DNA of 64,000 nucleotides from Mansonella perstans (GCA_037074765.1 JBAMDO010000084.1:1-64000), one strand, 5' to 3'; counted from the first letter of the stretch, positions 38,068 through 64,000 are shown. Notes: generated by a model from the letters alone, not told the origin. Numbers and translations: made by a program.

Positions 38068-39114
38068 ATGAAACTGTATGTGAAGAGGGTGGATGCAAAA
38101 AGTAGCGTCTTCACAGTCACCGTAATTTTTTTTTATGTCATTTTGCTTTGTTTTCTGTAGTTTTTCGAAATTTTACCGTGTGATAAAGAGTGTGATGAGC
38201 TAGAAAATTTTACTATGTGATAAAGATAAAATAAAGATAGTTACTACATTTTGACTGTTACATTTAGGTCGATAATCAAGAGACCGTAGCAAGTTTGAAG
38301 GAAAGAATTGGTGGAGTCCTGGACTTGTTTCCGGATGCCATACGTTTACTTTATCAAGGACATCCTCTTAGCAGTAAGTTATCTGAAATTTTTCCCTTTC
38401 AAAAGCCGAAAAGTTTTTGTGTGTGCATAACATAAGCTGAAACTGAAGCGGAGGGTGTTGTTTTGATATCTAATCTCTTCTAGTTTGTGTTTTTCGTTTC
38501 GCTTCACCAAACTGTTTGCCGTAGCAAATTTCGTAATTCGGTATGGTGTGCCTTTTTTTTCATACCGCAATTGACTTCCTCGTAAAAAATGACTTCGAAA
38601 GTTTTCGTGTGATTCTGTGTATTGAAGAATTATATTGAACTACCCATCATGGAGTTTGATTTGCAGATACAACAGCAAGTCTCAAATCGTACGGTGTCAA
38701 AGATAGCAGTCGAATCAGTGTTGTTTATGTTCCGTGTAATGATACAAACTCGACAGTTTTAAAAATTTTCAGCAGTCTGCTTAACCGATGTTCTCCAAAT
38801 GTTTTGTCAGCGATTGCAGAGAAATATCAAATCGTTAGTAACCTTTATAAAATTTGTCTGATTAACAAACGCCAGCCGAACTGACCTTGTTTTGAATTTA
38901 ATAAATTAAAAGTCAAAATACTCTTATTACTCTTTAAAAGAAAAAACTTCAAACTCACAATGAATACCATAACTGTGTAAATGTGATCGATTTCAAGAAT
39001 TATTCCTTTAGTCATAACAACTTTTTTACTTAGAGTTTGGCAAGAAAAGTTAAAAACTTCAGTCTTGAAGAGTTGGAGCGCTATGCGAAATTCAGGAATC
39101 AGCACAGTTCTTGA
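38068..39114 (+). CDS. Small ubiquitin-like-domain protein, function unknown
   Basis: Four exons, 38068-38121, 38268-38373, 38667-38833 and 39034-39114, give 135 residues. Residues 1-78 have the pattern of a ubiquitin-like fold: a first strand pair MKLYVKRVDAKSSVFTVTVD, a helix SLKERIGGVLDL, then AIRLLYQGHPL aligned with the ubiquitin QRLIFAGKQL region, and a final strand RISVVYV. There is no C-terminal di-glycine, so it is probably a domain for binding, not a conjugated modifier. The 55-residue tail (from about TVLKIFSSLL to NFSLEELERYAKF) looks helical and I do not recognise it. It converges with ATG7, whose 3' end lies 835 bp away. A role with the proteasome or ubiquitin receptors would be inference only. 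Confidence 0.8.
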
Positions 39115-39948
39115 TGCGCACAGTCTCTGTCATATGTGATTCAACTTTATCAAAGTAAATATCTGTTTCCATGTCTCCCTCTACTATGTGTTAATCGTGC
39201 AAATATGTTCAGTATAGCAGATAGATGTTCGAGCATAGAAACTTTACTATGCGATCCGTGTTCCCTCATTCTCAGTGTAAAGAAAACTGTCTTATTTAAA
39301 AACATAATCACTTCCGACCCTTATAACAAATAAGAGAGTCCAACTTTTCATTAATAAGATGTAAATTGTTACTAAATTATGATCTTCAATAGCTAATTAT
39401 AAAAGAAATAAAATGCATCGAAATCGCCCCCTAAAACAATAATAAATACAGGTTAGAAATCAGGAAAAATATTGGTCAGAATTTGTCGGATTGTAGCATC
39501 CTAGACGTAAAATATTTAAAAGCTGTATAATACATAAGTAACTTGCTAGAACTGCGACGACTACATGTTTAAATATTATGATATCGGATCGGAAAATAAG
39601 AATTTTTGATTCCAAAACTATTTCCTGTTGCTGGAACCAACTCTTCATTAAAAAATACGGAAAACCCAATTCACGAAAACATCATCGGTGCGACGTTGCC
39701 AAATCACGGAAACGCCACGCGTAAGGATTCGCCTTCCATCAACTTCCATTCACTACTTTCATGCAACACCTAGGGGATCGCAAACGTTCAGTGGTGTAAT
39801 AAGCTCGACATTGGACATCGTCTTCAGAAACACTTGACATTTTCCGTAGCTCTTTCATGGGTAATTTTTTAAATCATATTATGACACAAAAATAAAATCA
39901 TATCGCAAAGAAATGGAAAAAAACCGAGCAAATCGAATTAAAAGTTTA
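39115..39948. other. Non-coding region between convergent genes
   Basis: About 0.8 kb that must contain the 3' UTRs of the ubiquitin-like gene (+) and ATG7 (-). I see no repeat or gene in it. Confidence 0.6.
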
Positions 39949-42900
39949 TCAGGTGGATGAAACACTCTCATTGTCGTCGAATTCCTTTAGGTCCATTTGC
40001 ATTGCAGTTGCCTGCAACTGATCTAGTCCGGACACTAGTTCTAAATAAAGTGGACTATTGAAAACCTTCAGCAAAAATTGAAAACCATCCGAGCGATACG
40101 CAGCTTGCACAGCGGCCCCACAAGCAATACAACGCTCGAAACGCTTGACGGCTGGCGTCATCTACAAGCAGCTTTGATTAAAGATTTAGAAATTTTATGA
40201 ATAAGTGGAAGAGTGCATTGCCAAAATCATCACTAACTGCTCTGTCTAATATTTTTACCTGGGTAAATCTTGAGAGGAAAGTTCTGATTTGATGTGGCGT
40301 TGCACCTAGAACAGTTGTTGACTCGTCATTTTCCGCAAGGCGAGCAGGGGAGCCTCCCATCTTAGGATGTTGGACAACCGCTGCAAGTAATTCAACCGCC
40401 ACGCCAGAAGCAGCTAAAGATATACCTGGCCGACTGACCTGAAAGGTAATTTATTAGAAAGTTCGAGCACATAAATCGTACCAAATACTTCTGAAAAATC
40501 ATTACCTTGAATAATCAGATTAGATTTCCAATCAGGTCAGCTCACTGAGAAATTTATTTAATAAGCATTATTTCCATAAATATTAAAAATTAATGTGACC
40601 AATAAAAAAAATCAAAGTGCTTACTGTGCATTGCTGATCCATAGTTCTATCAACAGAAGAATTACCGGGTGCCGTAACATCACTACAAAAGTAGCAACCT
40701 AACTGAGAACCAAGGACAACGTTAAGATCACTTTGTGACTGCTTGAAATCTTCACTGGTTTCATCGTCAGAAACACCGTGACGAATTACAACAAAACAAT
40801 CGAAACCAAGTGCAACGCTAATTGCCAACTAAAAATTATCAATCATAAACAGAATAATCTGAAATTTCCAGATCAGAAATTTGGAAACAAATTTAACATA
40901 ATGCTATCGAAAAAAATCCAATAAATATAGCATAAATCAGTCGAAAAAAACAAACCTTGCCATGAAAAGTTGCTATGAGCGTTGGCAGCCACCTTGCTTC
41001 TCTACTGTCAAGTAACAGAAATGTTACATCATGATGCTTCACTAGCTCTTCCAAATGTTTTACGGTTTCCTCAACTTCTTTCTTCTCTGTAAGGATAGTG
41101 TAAAAGATATTATATTGAAGTAAAGATAATGTAAGACACTTAATTCGTTATATATCCTACATCTTCAAAAAATAAACCTTGTTCTGAGATGTTATGACCC
41201 GGCATCGGTATTTTCATGCACACACCTTCAGCATTTATTAATGGATTTATTTTACGGAGGCTTTCCGCAGCTGTAACGGCTTTTAATTTCCCTCCATTCG
41301 CAGCATCATCGAAAACAAATAGTGACTGCCTGCAAAAAATATACTGGTTCAGATATGTTGATATCACTACGTAATACCTAAATTTTTTAGAACGGAAGTT
41401 TTATGTCCACAATTATTTCTACACTACTGAATTTCAATAATTTAAATATTTTATTAAAAGCAGGATTTCCTTACGCTTAGGAAAGGTTAAGATCAAGAAA
41501 AAACAGACCTCACGACATTACTGTACGATATGCGAGCATTATCAACGAATGTGAAATTTTTAACACCCCAGCCAAGAAGTGAACGGGCTACATTACAACC
41601 CAGAGTACCAGCACCCAAGATCAAGCATTTCAAATCGGCAAAACGCTGAAGATTGATATTGGGTAACAAACGCCATCGAATCAGACGTAAATTCAGCTCA
41701 GAGCTAAAGTCCATCAATCTGAAATGAAAACAAAAAAAAGACCGTCCAAATACCATTTATCAAATACTATTTTTGTTAAGAAATCTGAAATTTCAACGGA
41801 AAGAACCGACACGGCCTTTCCTATTCTTAGTATCTTCTCTTCTTTAATCATTCATTCCTTTTATTTATTTTTAATTCAAAAGTGTCTTTTTGAATTGCAC
41901 TTGTGTTTTTATTAACTTTTTTTTTAAGGCATACAGAAAGAAAACTAGACCGAAGTAGCAAAGAGTAAAAAGACCAAACGTCAGGAAAAAGATGTATGAA
42001 GAGTGTGAATATGTTTACAGATGAAATTCAAGTTTAATACAACTTGCGTTAACCACAACTAGTTATATCGTTTTACACTTTCCTAATCATCTCGCTTTCA
42101 TAACAAGAAATATAACCGAAAACTCGAACTGATCACGAAAACTGTTGTAAAGTAGTCAGTCAGAATCAAGACATCTATTAACTAATAGGTGAAAACTGGA
42201 TTGAATACCATGAATTTATATAAGATTTCTTCTCAGATTCAGAACCGTTGGTATGAGAAACCATGACTTACTTTAGCGGATCTAGGCTTTTACGCAGATT
42301 GATAAATGTGGGAGAGAGCGAATCTTTCACTCTTTCCCATCCTACTGCGGCAGTGCTCAGAATACCATCCGTTTTCCAACCAAGATGCATAATGACACTA
42401 GGAACACCACCACTTCGATAACAGATGAACTTGGCATCCTGCAGATCCCTTCTAAAAAAAAAAAAACCATAGAACCATGGAAGAATAATTTTGATTTTTT
42501 TGCAATACTGAATCAAGTCTACCTACCGTACATAAGCTATTGCCGCTAAGAGATTCCTCAACGGCCATCCAGGAAAGGCTGTTAAGGTAGATGGATCTGC
42601 ATAAACGACATGAACATCATTGCTCCACACGAAAGTATTTAAAAGTATTGACGACAAAGAGATCGGCGTCTTACCGACCAATAAAAACGGTTCGTTGTGA
42701 TGTGATGCAATGTAAACTTGAATTAAAGATTTCAGTTCGGCCGAAAGCTGTGTGGGATCTGATAACATCATTACTGATTGCGGGTAAAGGAGTGCGGGAA
42801 TACAATTCCAATACCGAAAAGTATATTTTTTCAAATCCTGCAACGGAATTATGAATACTACAGTAACAAGCTAAACTATCACCTGAATAGAAGTTCCAAA

Positions 42901-44385
42901 CATCTTAAAAATTTTCCAAAAATAGTTGACAAAATGCAAAGAAAAACGATGGAAGGCAAAAAAACGAACTGGATAAACTGTTAAATAAAATGTATTCAGT
43001 AACGACGGTTTTTCAACCCAATCCAGCGACTCGATGTAATTCTTCACCTGCATATATGAATTAAAGAAATTTGCGTTAATATATTTGAAATCTTATATTT
43101 GAAATAAATTTAAACTGGCTAAAAGATGAAAACATTACCAGCGTGTAAAAGCGACTAAATGAAGAAAAAAACTGTCGGAAAACTAAAACAAAGCTTAAGC
43201 AAGAAAAGATTGAATCAGATGTGTGAAGTACACTAAAACTAAACCAGGTGAAAAGGTCAGTAGATATATCCAAATTGATGAAGGAAGCCGGTATCCACGA
43301 AAAAATTCAACAAAAAGCACCCAACAACAAGCACATCTGCGTAAAAAAAACCGACCTTTTCAGCAATATTGCACAAGATTTGCTTCCTATCAAGATTTTT
43401 GAATGTTTCATGAGTATTTACAGCAAGCACTGATCCATTCACAGGAATCACGTTTTTGTTCCACTCTGATTTTACCAAAAATGCATCAAACGATATGGAC
43501 AGCCTTGTACTTGATGTTCCCGGATCTTCTGTAAATATCAGATCTGAGCAAAAAAACATATTACTTTTACTCAGCCTTTGATAAATTTACAAGGAATGCT
43601 GAAAAGTTTTTTTTTTCTTTTTAATTTCTGAAAAATAGTTGCTATATAAATTTCCCATGCAATGAAGTTGTTGTTAACTTTCAGTAAACTATTACACATA
43701 TAACATTGTAATGTTAATGGTAACTCAACACATGTACTCCATGTTACTAGGCTTCTCATGTTTAGAAGAATACTGCGGAAGAACATCTAATTCTTACTGT
43801 GTTATGAAATAATTTGAAGCATGATTTTTTCATGTTCAAATCATATCATGAAAAAATCGTGCTCCAAATTAATACTTCATAATACAGCAATAAATGAATC
43901 GAACCAAACAAAACGGAAAATCAATTCCTAATTTCAACAGTATTCAGGAAAATATTCAAGATGGCAAGGGTGGATGATGCAACCTTGCAGACTCCGTATT
44001 AAAAAAGAAACTTCAACCACTCACAGACAACGAACAAACAAATTAAATTAGTATATTATTTGAAAAATAACGATTCCATGCAAAATCCGACCAGTAATCT
44101 TCGTGGGGTAAAGAACAATGCCATAGCAGATAATTCCAAACCATTAAAAGGCTATCAGAAATTCGCCGAGCTCATCAATCAATGTTCAAAACAGTGCGAT
44201 TGTTTACAAGGGTTTCCTTTGAAATAAAAATTAAACTCAGAGGTAAATCCATTACGGTTACAATATGTGGCGGTGATCGAATGCGGCTGCTCGTCCAACT
44301 TCCAATCATTCAACTTCCGCATACCCAATTCATCCCAGAACAATGGGTCGACAAAAGTCGTGAAGGAAACAAATTTCACCGCCAT
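39949..44385 (-). CDS. atg-7: Autophagy-related E1-like enzyme ATG7
   Basis: E1-like activating enzyme that adenylates ATG12 and ATG8/LC3 (LGG-1/2) and passes them to ATG10 and ATG3 in the cytosol. Eleven exons: 44385-44256, 43543-43356, 43047-42970, 42837-42527, 42451-42272, 41718-41509, 41329-41178, 41086-40956, 40828-40625, 40438-40259, 40161-39949; 658 residues (human 703). The N-terminal domain starts [20 protein letters not shown] and contains [12 protein letters not shown] FPGWPLRN. The adenylation domain has the nucleotide loop [18 protein letters not shown] (about 331) and [11 protein letters not shown]. The catalytic cysteine is Cys ~527 in [25 protein letters not shown] precedes the C-terminal cysteine pair C-I-A-C. 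The exon 2 acceptor has an alternative 12 bases downstream in the same frame. Intron 1 carries a long imperfect inverted repeat. Confidence 0.97.
43802..43882. repeat. Imperfect ~35-bp inverted repeat in ATG7 intron 1
   Basis: Left arm 43802-43834 and right arm 43847-43882 are complementary apart from a few mismatches and small gaps. The innermost 11 bases, CATGATTTTTT against its complement, are nearly perfect. The loop is about 12 nt. It is probably a small transposon-derived (MITE-like) or hairpin-forming element. Confidence 0.8.
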
Positions 44386-45309
44386 TGACCAACAGCAACA
44401 CCTCAGTTCGCTTCAGTAATCCAAGTAGACGCCCAACCAACGACCCGAACTTCCTATTTTTCCAAATCCTACAAATGAGTTTAATTCATTAACAGAAATA
44501 TGGGATTTCAACTCATGTAGACCCCATTGCGCTACTAGTAGTACAAGATCCTTACACTTACTCCGTAACGATTACATAATAAATCCATAAAAATTTCTAA
44601 AACACATGCACATCAGCATTTCGTTCATCATCGCTTACAAATTCAATGTAGAACGAACTGCAATAGACAGTGCCGAGAAAGAATAATGACTGAAAAGCTC
44701 GACATTCGCTCTCCATTTTATTCATGATTGCAATAAAAAAGAATATTCTAAGTTCGACGAAACAAACCAATAAAAGAGGGAATTCGGAAATTCAAAGCAC
44801 ACATAATTGCAAAAAACAGAATAAGGTAAGGAAGAAACTGTGCAAAACAGAAAAAAATGAGCGCACAATAAATAGAACCAATCAATTTTTGAGCCTCAAA
44901 TACAATTATACGTTTGATTGAGAATTATAGAAACAAAAAACAGAAATTTTTCAAAAATCTTAGGGAAAAAGATACAGTGCTCTTTCATATACACAAATAT
45001 ACACATTTACATAAATCACGAGTTCATTAACGAAAAATTTTCATTTGACCAATGATACGATATATCTCAGTTATTTTTTAATTTAAATTGTTTATCGGTA
45101 TGACAAAAATGAACAAAAACGATATGATACTACACCACTTTTTTCAAATCGAGCGAAAAAAGAAAAAGTTAGAAAACCACAGCCAGACCAAATTCATGGC
45201 CCTTCCAGCACCTCAGTAAACTGATTTGGATGCTGATGAAAACAATATTAATATTAAAGTAACAAATCATAAAAATATCAAAGGAAAACTGAAGAAGTGC
45301 CATTTGAAG
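44386..45309. other. Intergenic region between MINDY and ATG7 genes
   Basis: About 0.9 kb, A-rich on the + strand; presumed ATG7 promoter or intercistronic region plus the MINDY 3' UTR. Lys/Asn-rich open frames reflect composition. No repeat or RNA gene was seen. Confidence 0.55.
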
Positions 45310-48300
45310 TTAGCCAATCTCCGACAAGGCACCGAACTGAAGGTATTCCAATGAAGCTCTTTTGAAAGATTTCGACATTTTTCCATTAATAGCCAGTGCT
45401 TTCACAATATTATGCACTGAAAGCAGTTCATTTTGATAGAATGCAGCCGATCGAAGTAATAAGAAATTTTCAGATAACAGGGAAGAGAAATCAAATAAAC
45501 AAACGTTGTAATTTTTGCTTGGTCGTGTAGCTTGAGTCGACGAAGTTAATGCATGCACTCGTGAAACATCACGTCGCACATCATGCTCTTCAGCTGATAG
45601 GTCTACTTCGTTCATGTGCCTCAAAATAATGTCTACCAGATAGAGGAAAAAAAAACAATAATCCATCAAACCAAAGCACGATGAAAAAATTTCGAAATAT
45701 GAAAACACTTAGAATTCAAATCTGTTATTAAAGCAGCTCATAACAAACCAAATAGCAGTTGCATTTCCTTTTAAAAACTAGGAAAACTTGGAACCTTCAA
45801 GACGCACTGTTAGAAACAGATTACAAGAACCAACTTAAACGGAAAAAGAATGAAACACTTACATGCTTCGACTTTGTATGTTTTCTTTTTCGGCTTCCTG
45901 CATGGAGAGAGCCAACAAATAACTAAAAGAAGTTAGTAATTTTTATAGTTGTTAAATTCAGCTAGAAAACAAAAAGATAAGTTGGAACTTAAAGAAGAGT
46001 TGCCTTGAAGACTGGGGAACTCTGGTACCTTTATGATCTAAAATTTAAGCTTACGCTTTAATACGACATCATGATTGCAAGAAATATTTAAAATGAACGG
46101 GATACGAATTAGTCTAACTTGCATCAACGGAGCAAATTTTAAATTCGTCCCTAAATTATTAAGAATGTTTATGACTGAGTTATGAACTATTTAACACAGA
46201 AATCAGAGGCACTGAAGATTTAAATTAAAAAGTTTATCAAATAACGACCACTAAAATTGAAAATTTGAACTTACTCGGCATTCTCGTTAGCAAGAGTGCT
46301 CGATTTATCCGATGTGCAAAAAACTGCATTGACAAAGGTAGAATTTCCATCAACAGAATCCAGTGTTTCCCACACAACCGCAGATTCTCCGAGAAATCCC
46401 ATATCAGTAACCAGAACGTACAGTGCATCCTGAAAACAGAGTATTGCATGAGATATGTGAGATAAAAATCAAAAACAAACAAAGAATGAAGTAAAACAAA
46501 TACTACAAAATATTGTCGAATGTAATTTTATAACACGCTGATATCATAAACCTTTTGCTTTGCTAATGTCTGGAAATGATTATTTCGGAAAAGCACAGCG
46601 ATTTCACCATCGCTAAGATTTGATAGAAGTTCGGCAATTCCCTGTGTTGTTAGTTGAGATGCACTCGAATCTAGGAAATTTCTCAGCATATAATTTTCGG
46701 ATTCATTGTTTGTACTAACAATTTTCTCCACAATGCGATTATAACTTAATCCATCCACAACTCTCACTGAAAAAAAAGGAAAAGATTTCAAAAGCACAAT
46801 GACAGGAAGTTGTTAAACATATGCAAAAGGGATCAAATGACTTATTGCAATCATGTGACGGGTCCTCACTTCTTAATTAACAAAACAAAACCATAACTAC
46901 ATTTTATACACGGATTTCAATTATAGAAACACGGTTTCTGCAACCTAGTTCTCTAGTTCGTTTTTCATTTCATTTCATCAAATACGAACGCTGCTAAAAA
47001 GTCTACTTGCAGCAGATCTTACATCATACAGAAAAGATTGTAACAGTTTCTGTAATTGTCCTCAGTAGTATTTCAGTATAATTTAACATAAAAAGATAAT
47101 TTTTCTAATTATAGAGAAGATATCTCTGGAAAGAAATGAGAATTAACATACATAATTCCTGATCAGCCTGGTCGATAATCCAGCCATGCACTAGCGGTAT
47201 ATTCAGAACATCAAACAGCGCACATGCTGGAGTGTATTCAAAGCTTTTTACTCTGGAAGACGTTAGATTACTAGCTATTCAGTGAATCTCTATTACAAAC
47301 CACCAAGTAGCAAAAATCTACAAGGTGAAAATTTTCAATGTAAGAGTGCGCAAGAAAAACAGGCAGCATACCCAGTGAAATGAATATTCACATCGAGGCC
47401 CTTAGGTAAAGAAGGTATCAATGCGAGTACATCCGACACATTCTGCTCATAATTTGGTAGTTCCGCTTCATCGATATCCTGCAACAGAACCAAAGATATA
47501 CTTTGTTCACTACTAGAAGCAGTGGTGCCATGTCACTGCTTGAAAGAAATTAGGCATAAGAATTTCGCAAATTCCTCAATGTTCAGTCGCAATTTATCAC
47601 AGCCAATGTCGGGACGTCCATATAATAAAGAACTGCTCTGTGAGACAAATAGGTATTACATACTGCAATATTAATAATTTAACTGCAAGATACTTTATGC
47701 AAAACAACATAATGTCACTTAAATGCTAACTTTAGGTTTCAGACGAAGTATGCAATCCGCAACAAACTGCAACAATTCCTTTTCACTGACTTCTGTAAAA
47801 CCACGTGGTAAAATAATCTGCCCTGCAAATTTTTGGAACTACAGATAATATTTTGTATGACTAAGCAGATTTTATTGTTTTTATTTTCAAAACATCGAAA
47901 CGATGGACTAGTTTTCGTGCCATTTCAATTCGCCACTCCATGAAACTCCTGTCCTTACTAAATTAAAAATCAATTTTAACTGGAATTATAAATTTTATAA
48001 AAACTATAAAGTAATGAAACATTACCTCGCAAAAGAAGCACATTAATAACAGCTAACAACGGACATGGCCCGTTTTCATTTTGCATCACAACTGCGTATT
48101 CAACACCATCCACATCCACCCACTTAATCTGGACAAAACAATATTAATGGCATGTTCTGATATACAGAACCATGACCTTAGGAAATATTTACACTTTACT
48201 GTTTGTAATATCGTAACTGGGCTTTACCCAAAATGTGCATTCCAATCTTTTTGCATTAAAGTGTCTAAAAAATCTTCAGCGTAATCATTCGTCATACAAC

Positions 48301-48424
48301 CATCAAATAACTTCCAAACCACCATTCTAGTTCAATAACTTTAGAAATTTACATAATAAACACACGACTCGCTTGAAACTGATTGTTCATCGGTTTCCGA
48401 ACCGTTTTCAGTTTTGTTTGCCAT
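45310..48424 (-). CDS. MINDY-1/2-type deubiquitinase (FAM63 family)
   Basis: Cysteine protease of the MINDY class, whose characterised members trim K48-linked ubiquitin chains. Nine exons: 48424-48353, 48128-48026, 47822-47731, 47478-47372, 47252-47152, 46766-46552, 46429-46275, 45897-45863, 45632-45310; 400 residues. The catalytic Cys is ~46 in NENGPCPLLAVINVLLLR, with the oxyanion-type Gln ~40 six residues before it. The catalytic His is ~222 in LFRNNHFQTL. Other family blocks are LPKGLDVNIHFTG, FEYTPACALFDVLNIPLVHG and VLVTDMGFLGESAVVWETL. The exon 3/4 junction gives exactly the family spacing between LKPK and the QNV block. The C-terminal ~107 residues (last exon) are phase-compatible but I do not recognise them; vertebrate members end in ubiquitin-interacting and CAAX-like sequence instead, so the 3' end is the weak part of the model. 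Confidence 0.92.
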
Positions 48425-49574
48425 ACTACGAACATCGGCGATAAAGCATCTTTTAATGAGAATGGCTCAAACTCAAACAATGAGAATGGCTCAAAATAGG
48501 GGCACAAAGAAGCTACACTTCTGAAACTGATACGAAAATTTGCGAACACAAAAGTTAATACCAGAATGTTTCCAAAAATGTCCATAAGCTAACCCAATTG
48601 TTTCCCTAAATAAGCACCCTTACCATAGTTCATCGGCGATGCTCAACCGACAATCATTAATCTTTTAAATTTTCCACAGAAAAGGGAAAGCAAACGCGTA
48701 ACACTTAAAAATCTTTCGCATACTACTCACCAACCACAAAGTTTTTAAGCACTTCAATGCGATGAATTTGATTTTAAAGGAGACCATTCACATATCAATC
48801 ACAACTTACCACCTCCCCTTATTTCTTGAAGTACCAAATTCAGCTGTGGCTTAGATGCTTAGTTCGAAGGACCTACGAAGATTGTTGAAACTTCACTTCA
48901 TTGAAAAAAGGCTGATTTCAGAGGCAAAAATACCATGCTATGCTCTTGACAACGAAACATACCGAATAGTGAAAAAACAAAGACAAAATACCCTCTTAAA
49001 ATTTTATATAAATAATTGGCATTTAAATTTGTGTATCACTTATACGCAGCAGACTGCTAAAAAAGAAACAAAAAAAAGAACAAATAAGGGACATACAATA
49101 GCGAAAATTCACAGAATGAACGAACGACGAACTTCAAAAAAGAACATCTGAATTAGATGTATTCAAAATGAAGAAAGGTATAAAACCGCATAACAGGACA
49201 AAGGGAGAAAGGAAAATTCACAATACACAATATCATTGATAAAGAACAAAAATTTTTTTTTTTTTGTAGCGAAGAGCACTCGCAGCTATATCTAGAACGA
49301 GAGAATAATGCTGCACGGAAAGAGAAAGTAGCAGGAGTGCGCAGACGCACACTATTTTTTAAAAAGAAGCATAATAAAATAAAATGGCTTCCGGAAGTAA
49401 AATAAAATAAAATGACTTTTTCATCAAGCCAATCTATATAGTTTCGAAGCAGAGTTCAAATAATTAATATGACGGTTAAGATTTCTTTTAAGACAAGGCA
49501 TGTGGACGCTTTATCTTGCTTAGCAAGGCAACGCAACGCATCAACCTGCAACCTCACGTATATGCCCTAATTTA
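48425..49574. other. Intergenic region between LET-70 and MINDY genes
   Basis: About 1.15 kb. Just upstream of the MINDY ATG, a 17-base word (AATGAGAATGGCTCAAA) is tandemly repeated with a 24-bp period (48455-48495). A basic 98-codon + strand frame at 48855-49151 has no splice or homology support. Nothing else is recognised. Confidence 0.55.
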
Positions 49575-51381
<1,807 letters not shown>

Positions 51382-52533
51382 TTTAATTGTAAGCTTTCGT
51401 CCGTTTTCAACAGCTTCAAACGAAACAACTAAATTTTAAAAGGATCAAATGAGCAATAACGTATCAAATGTAATTTGATAATATAATAACATGTAAAAAT
51501 AGATAATAACAACCGATTTTTACTCACAATATAACAATCATTTGCTATGCCAATAATCGACTACTTACGTTAAATCGAATGTTACTTTAAACAATCTTAA
51601 TGCTAAGAATGTATGCTAAAATGAGCAAAAGGACATGCAATTCCTAGCATTCTTTTCCATTCCTCTTATCAATAACCATGTTCAGAAACCCCACAAACAG
51701 CACCAAGGTACCCCAACGAAGAACAACGGTAGCCTTGCAACACTTCCTGGAATTTTATGAAAATCCTTGTCCCATCTCAGCCTTTCTCCTATACTATTTG
51801 TTATCCGTACCCTCTCAGTTTTAGTTATGATTGTTTATAATAAAGCTCCACAGGTATTCAATTGAATAAGTGTTTAATTCGATCTTCTAATTAGCTATTC
51901 ATTAGTAGGGTTTGAAGTGCTAAGTTTCATGTAACGTCCCAGTATATTGTAGCTCACTGTTAGAAGTGTGATTTATGTAAATAGTTTAAAATCCAATTGG
52001 AAAGAACGAAATATTTTTGGGAAAAATCCACATGCTTCAATACACCATCAATTCAGGGTCAATACTGGAAAGCATATGATAAGGTAAGGAAATAACGCGG
52101 CGATAAAGTCGAAGAACAATTCATACATTCCACCTCCAAAAATTTATCCACCTTCATTTCTCCATTTCTCATCTCTTCTTCATCTTTACAACTCAATTCG
52201 AAGCAAAGTTTATTAAAAGATAAAACAGAAAGCTAACAACCAACACCAGAAATAAATACACTGAAAAAATATAACGAATCCAAGAGGTTCATTATTAAGA
52301 TTAATGAATATTTAGGATAAACCACATGTTTGCAACAATTTTGCAGCGGATCATTTTATTGAACAAAGGATCATTATAAAAAATAGAAATAAAGCACTGA
52401 ACAACAGGAACAGAGTTACATCATAACGGATTCTGAGATCAAAGGGAAAGTCCATGGAAAAAAGCTACTAACAAATACTTCCAATAAGCTAATAATGATA
52501 AATACAATATTTCTTTTCCATGTCTTCTCCTTC
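51382..52533. other. Intergenic region between WDFY3 and LET-70 genes
   Basis: About 1.15 kb holding the WDFY3 3' UTR and the LET-70 upstream region. It is AT-rich with no repeat or additional gene that I can support. Confidence 0.55.

Positions 52534-64000
<11,467 letters not shown>

Noticed and set aside
47525..47640. Exon-like segment on the minus strand (frame reading SSLLYGRPDIGCDKLRLN) between two MINDY exons
   Set aside because: It starts after a CAG acceptor but has no in-phase GT donor before its stop. Splicing the flanking exons directly (47822-47731 to 47478-47372) reproduces the exact family spacing, so it is intronic.
48855..49151. Basic 98-codon + strand frame between MINDY and LET-70
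   Set aside because: Lys/Asn/Thr-rich from A-rich sequence, with no recognisable motif and no splice signals. It would sit antisense in a compact same-strand gene array.

Overview
This window looks like nuclear DNA of a nematode, most likely a clade III (filarial-like) species. It is very AT-rich, with many poly(T)/poly(A) runs. Genes are broken by short to medium introns (46 bp to about 1.7 kb) with GT donors and TTTCAG-type acceptors, and the proteins are recognisable orthologues of C. elegans genes. Species cannot be named from the sequence alone. I assembled exons by hand from splice signals and reading-frame phase. In every multi-exon model below the exon lengths sum to an intact open frame.

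Layout. 1-2021: upstream DNA with a long pyrimidine tract. 2022-4929 (+): GATA zinc-finger transcription factor, 7 exons. 4930-9031: non-coding. 9032-12230 (-): signal peptide peptidase (imp-2/HM13 type), 9 exons. 12231-14700: shared divergent promoter region. 14701-19110 (+): ER Hsp90 GRP94/endoplasmin (enpl-1), 15 exons. 20138-20257: relic copy of one enpl-1 exon. 20258-28917: long non-coding stretch with poly(T)/(A), a 53-bp tandem duplication, a near-perfect 22-bp hairpin and a small GC-richer ORF island. 28918-36207 (+): folliculin-interacting protein (FNIP), 15 exons. 36975-37524: 29-bp minisatellite carrying forkhead-like GTAAACA motifs. 38068-39114 (+): small ubiquitin-like-domain protein. 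39949-44385 (-): ATG7. 45310-48424 (-): MINDY-1/2-type deubiquitinase. 49575-51381 (-): UBE2D/LET-70 ubiquitin-conjugating enzyme. 52534-64000 (-, 5' end beyond the window): WDFY3/ALFY orthologue with PH-BEACH, WD40 and FYVE domains; 38 exons and 2123 residues lie inside the window.

Functional themes. The SPP and GRP94 genes are divergent neighbours, and both products act in the ER. The right-hand 35 kb is unusually coherent: FNIP (nutrient/lysosome signalling), a ubiquitin-like protein, ATG7 (E1-like autophagy enzyme), a K48-type deubiquitinase family member, an E2 enzyme and the aggrephagy scaffold WDFY3. The last four lie on one strand with gaps of only about 0.9-1.15 kb. No tRNA, rRNA, CRISPR or intact transposon was seen.
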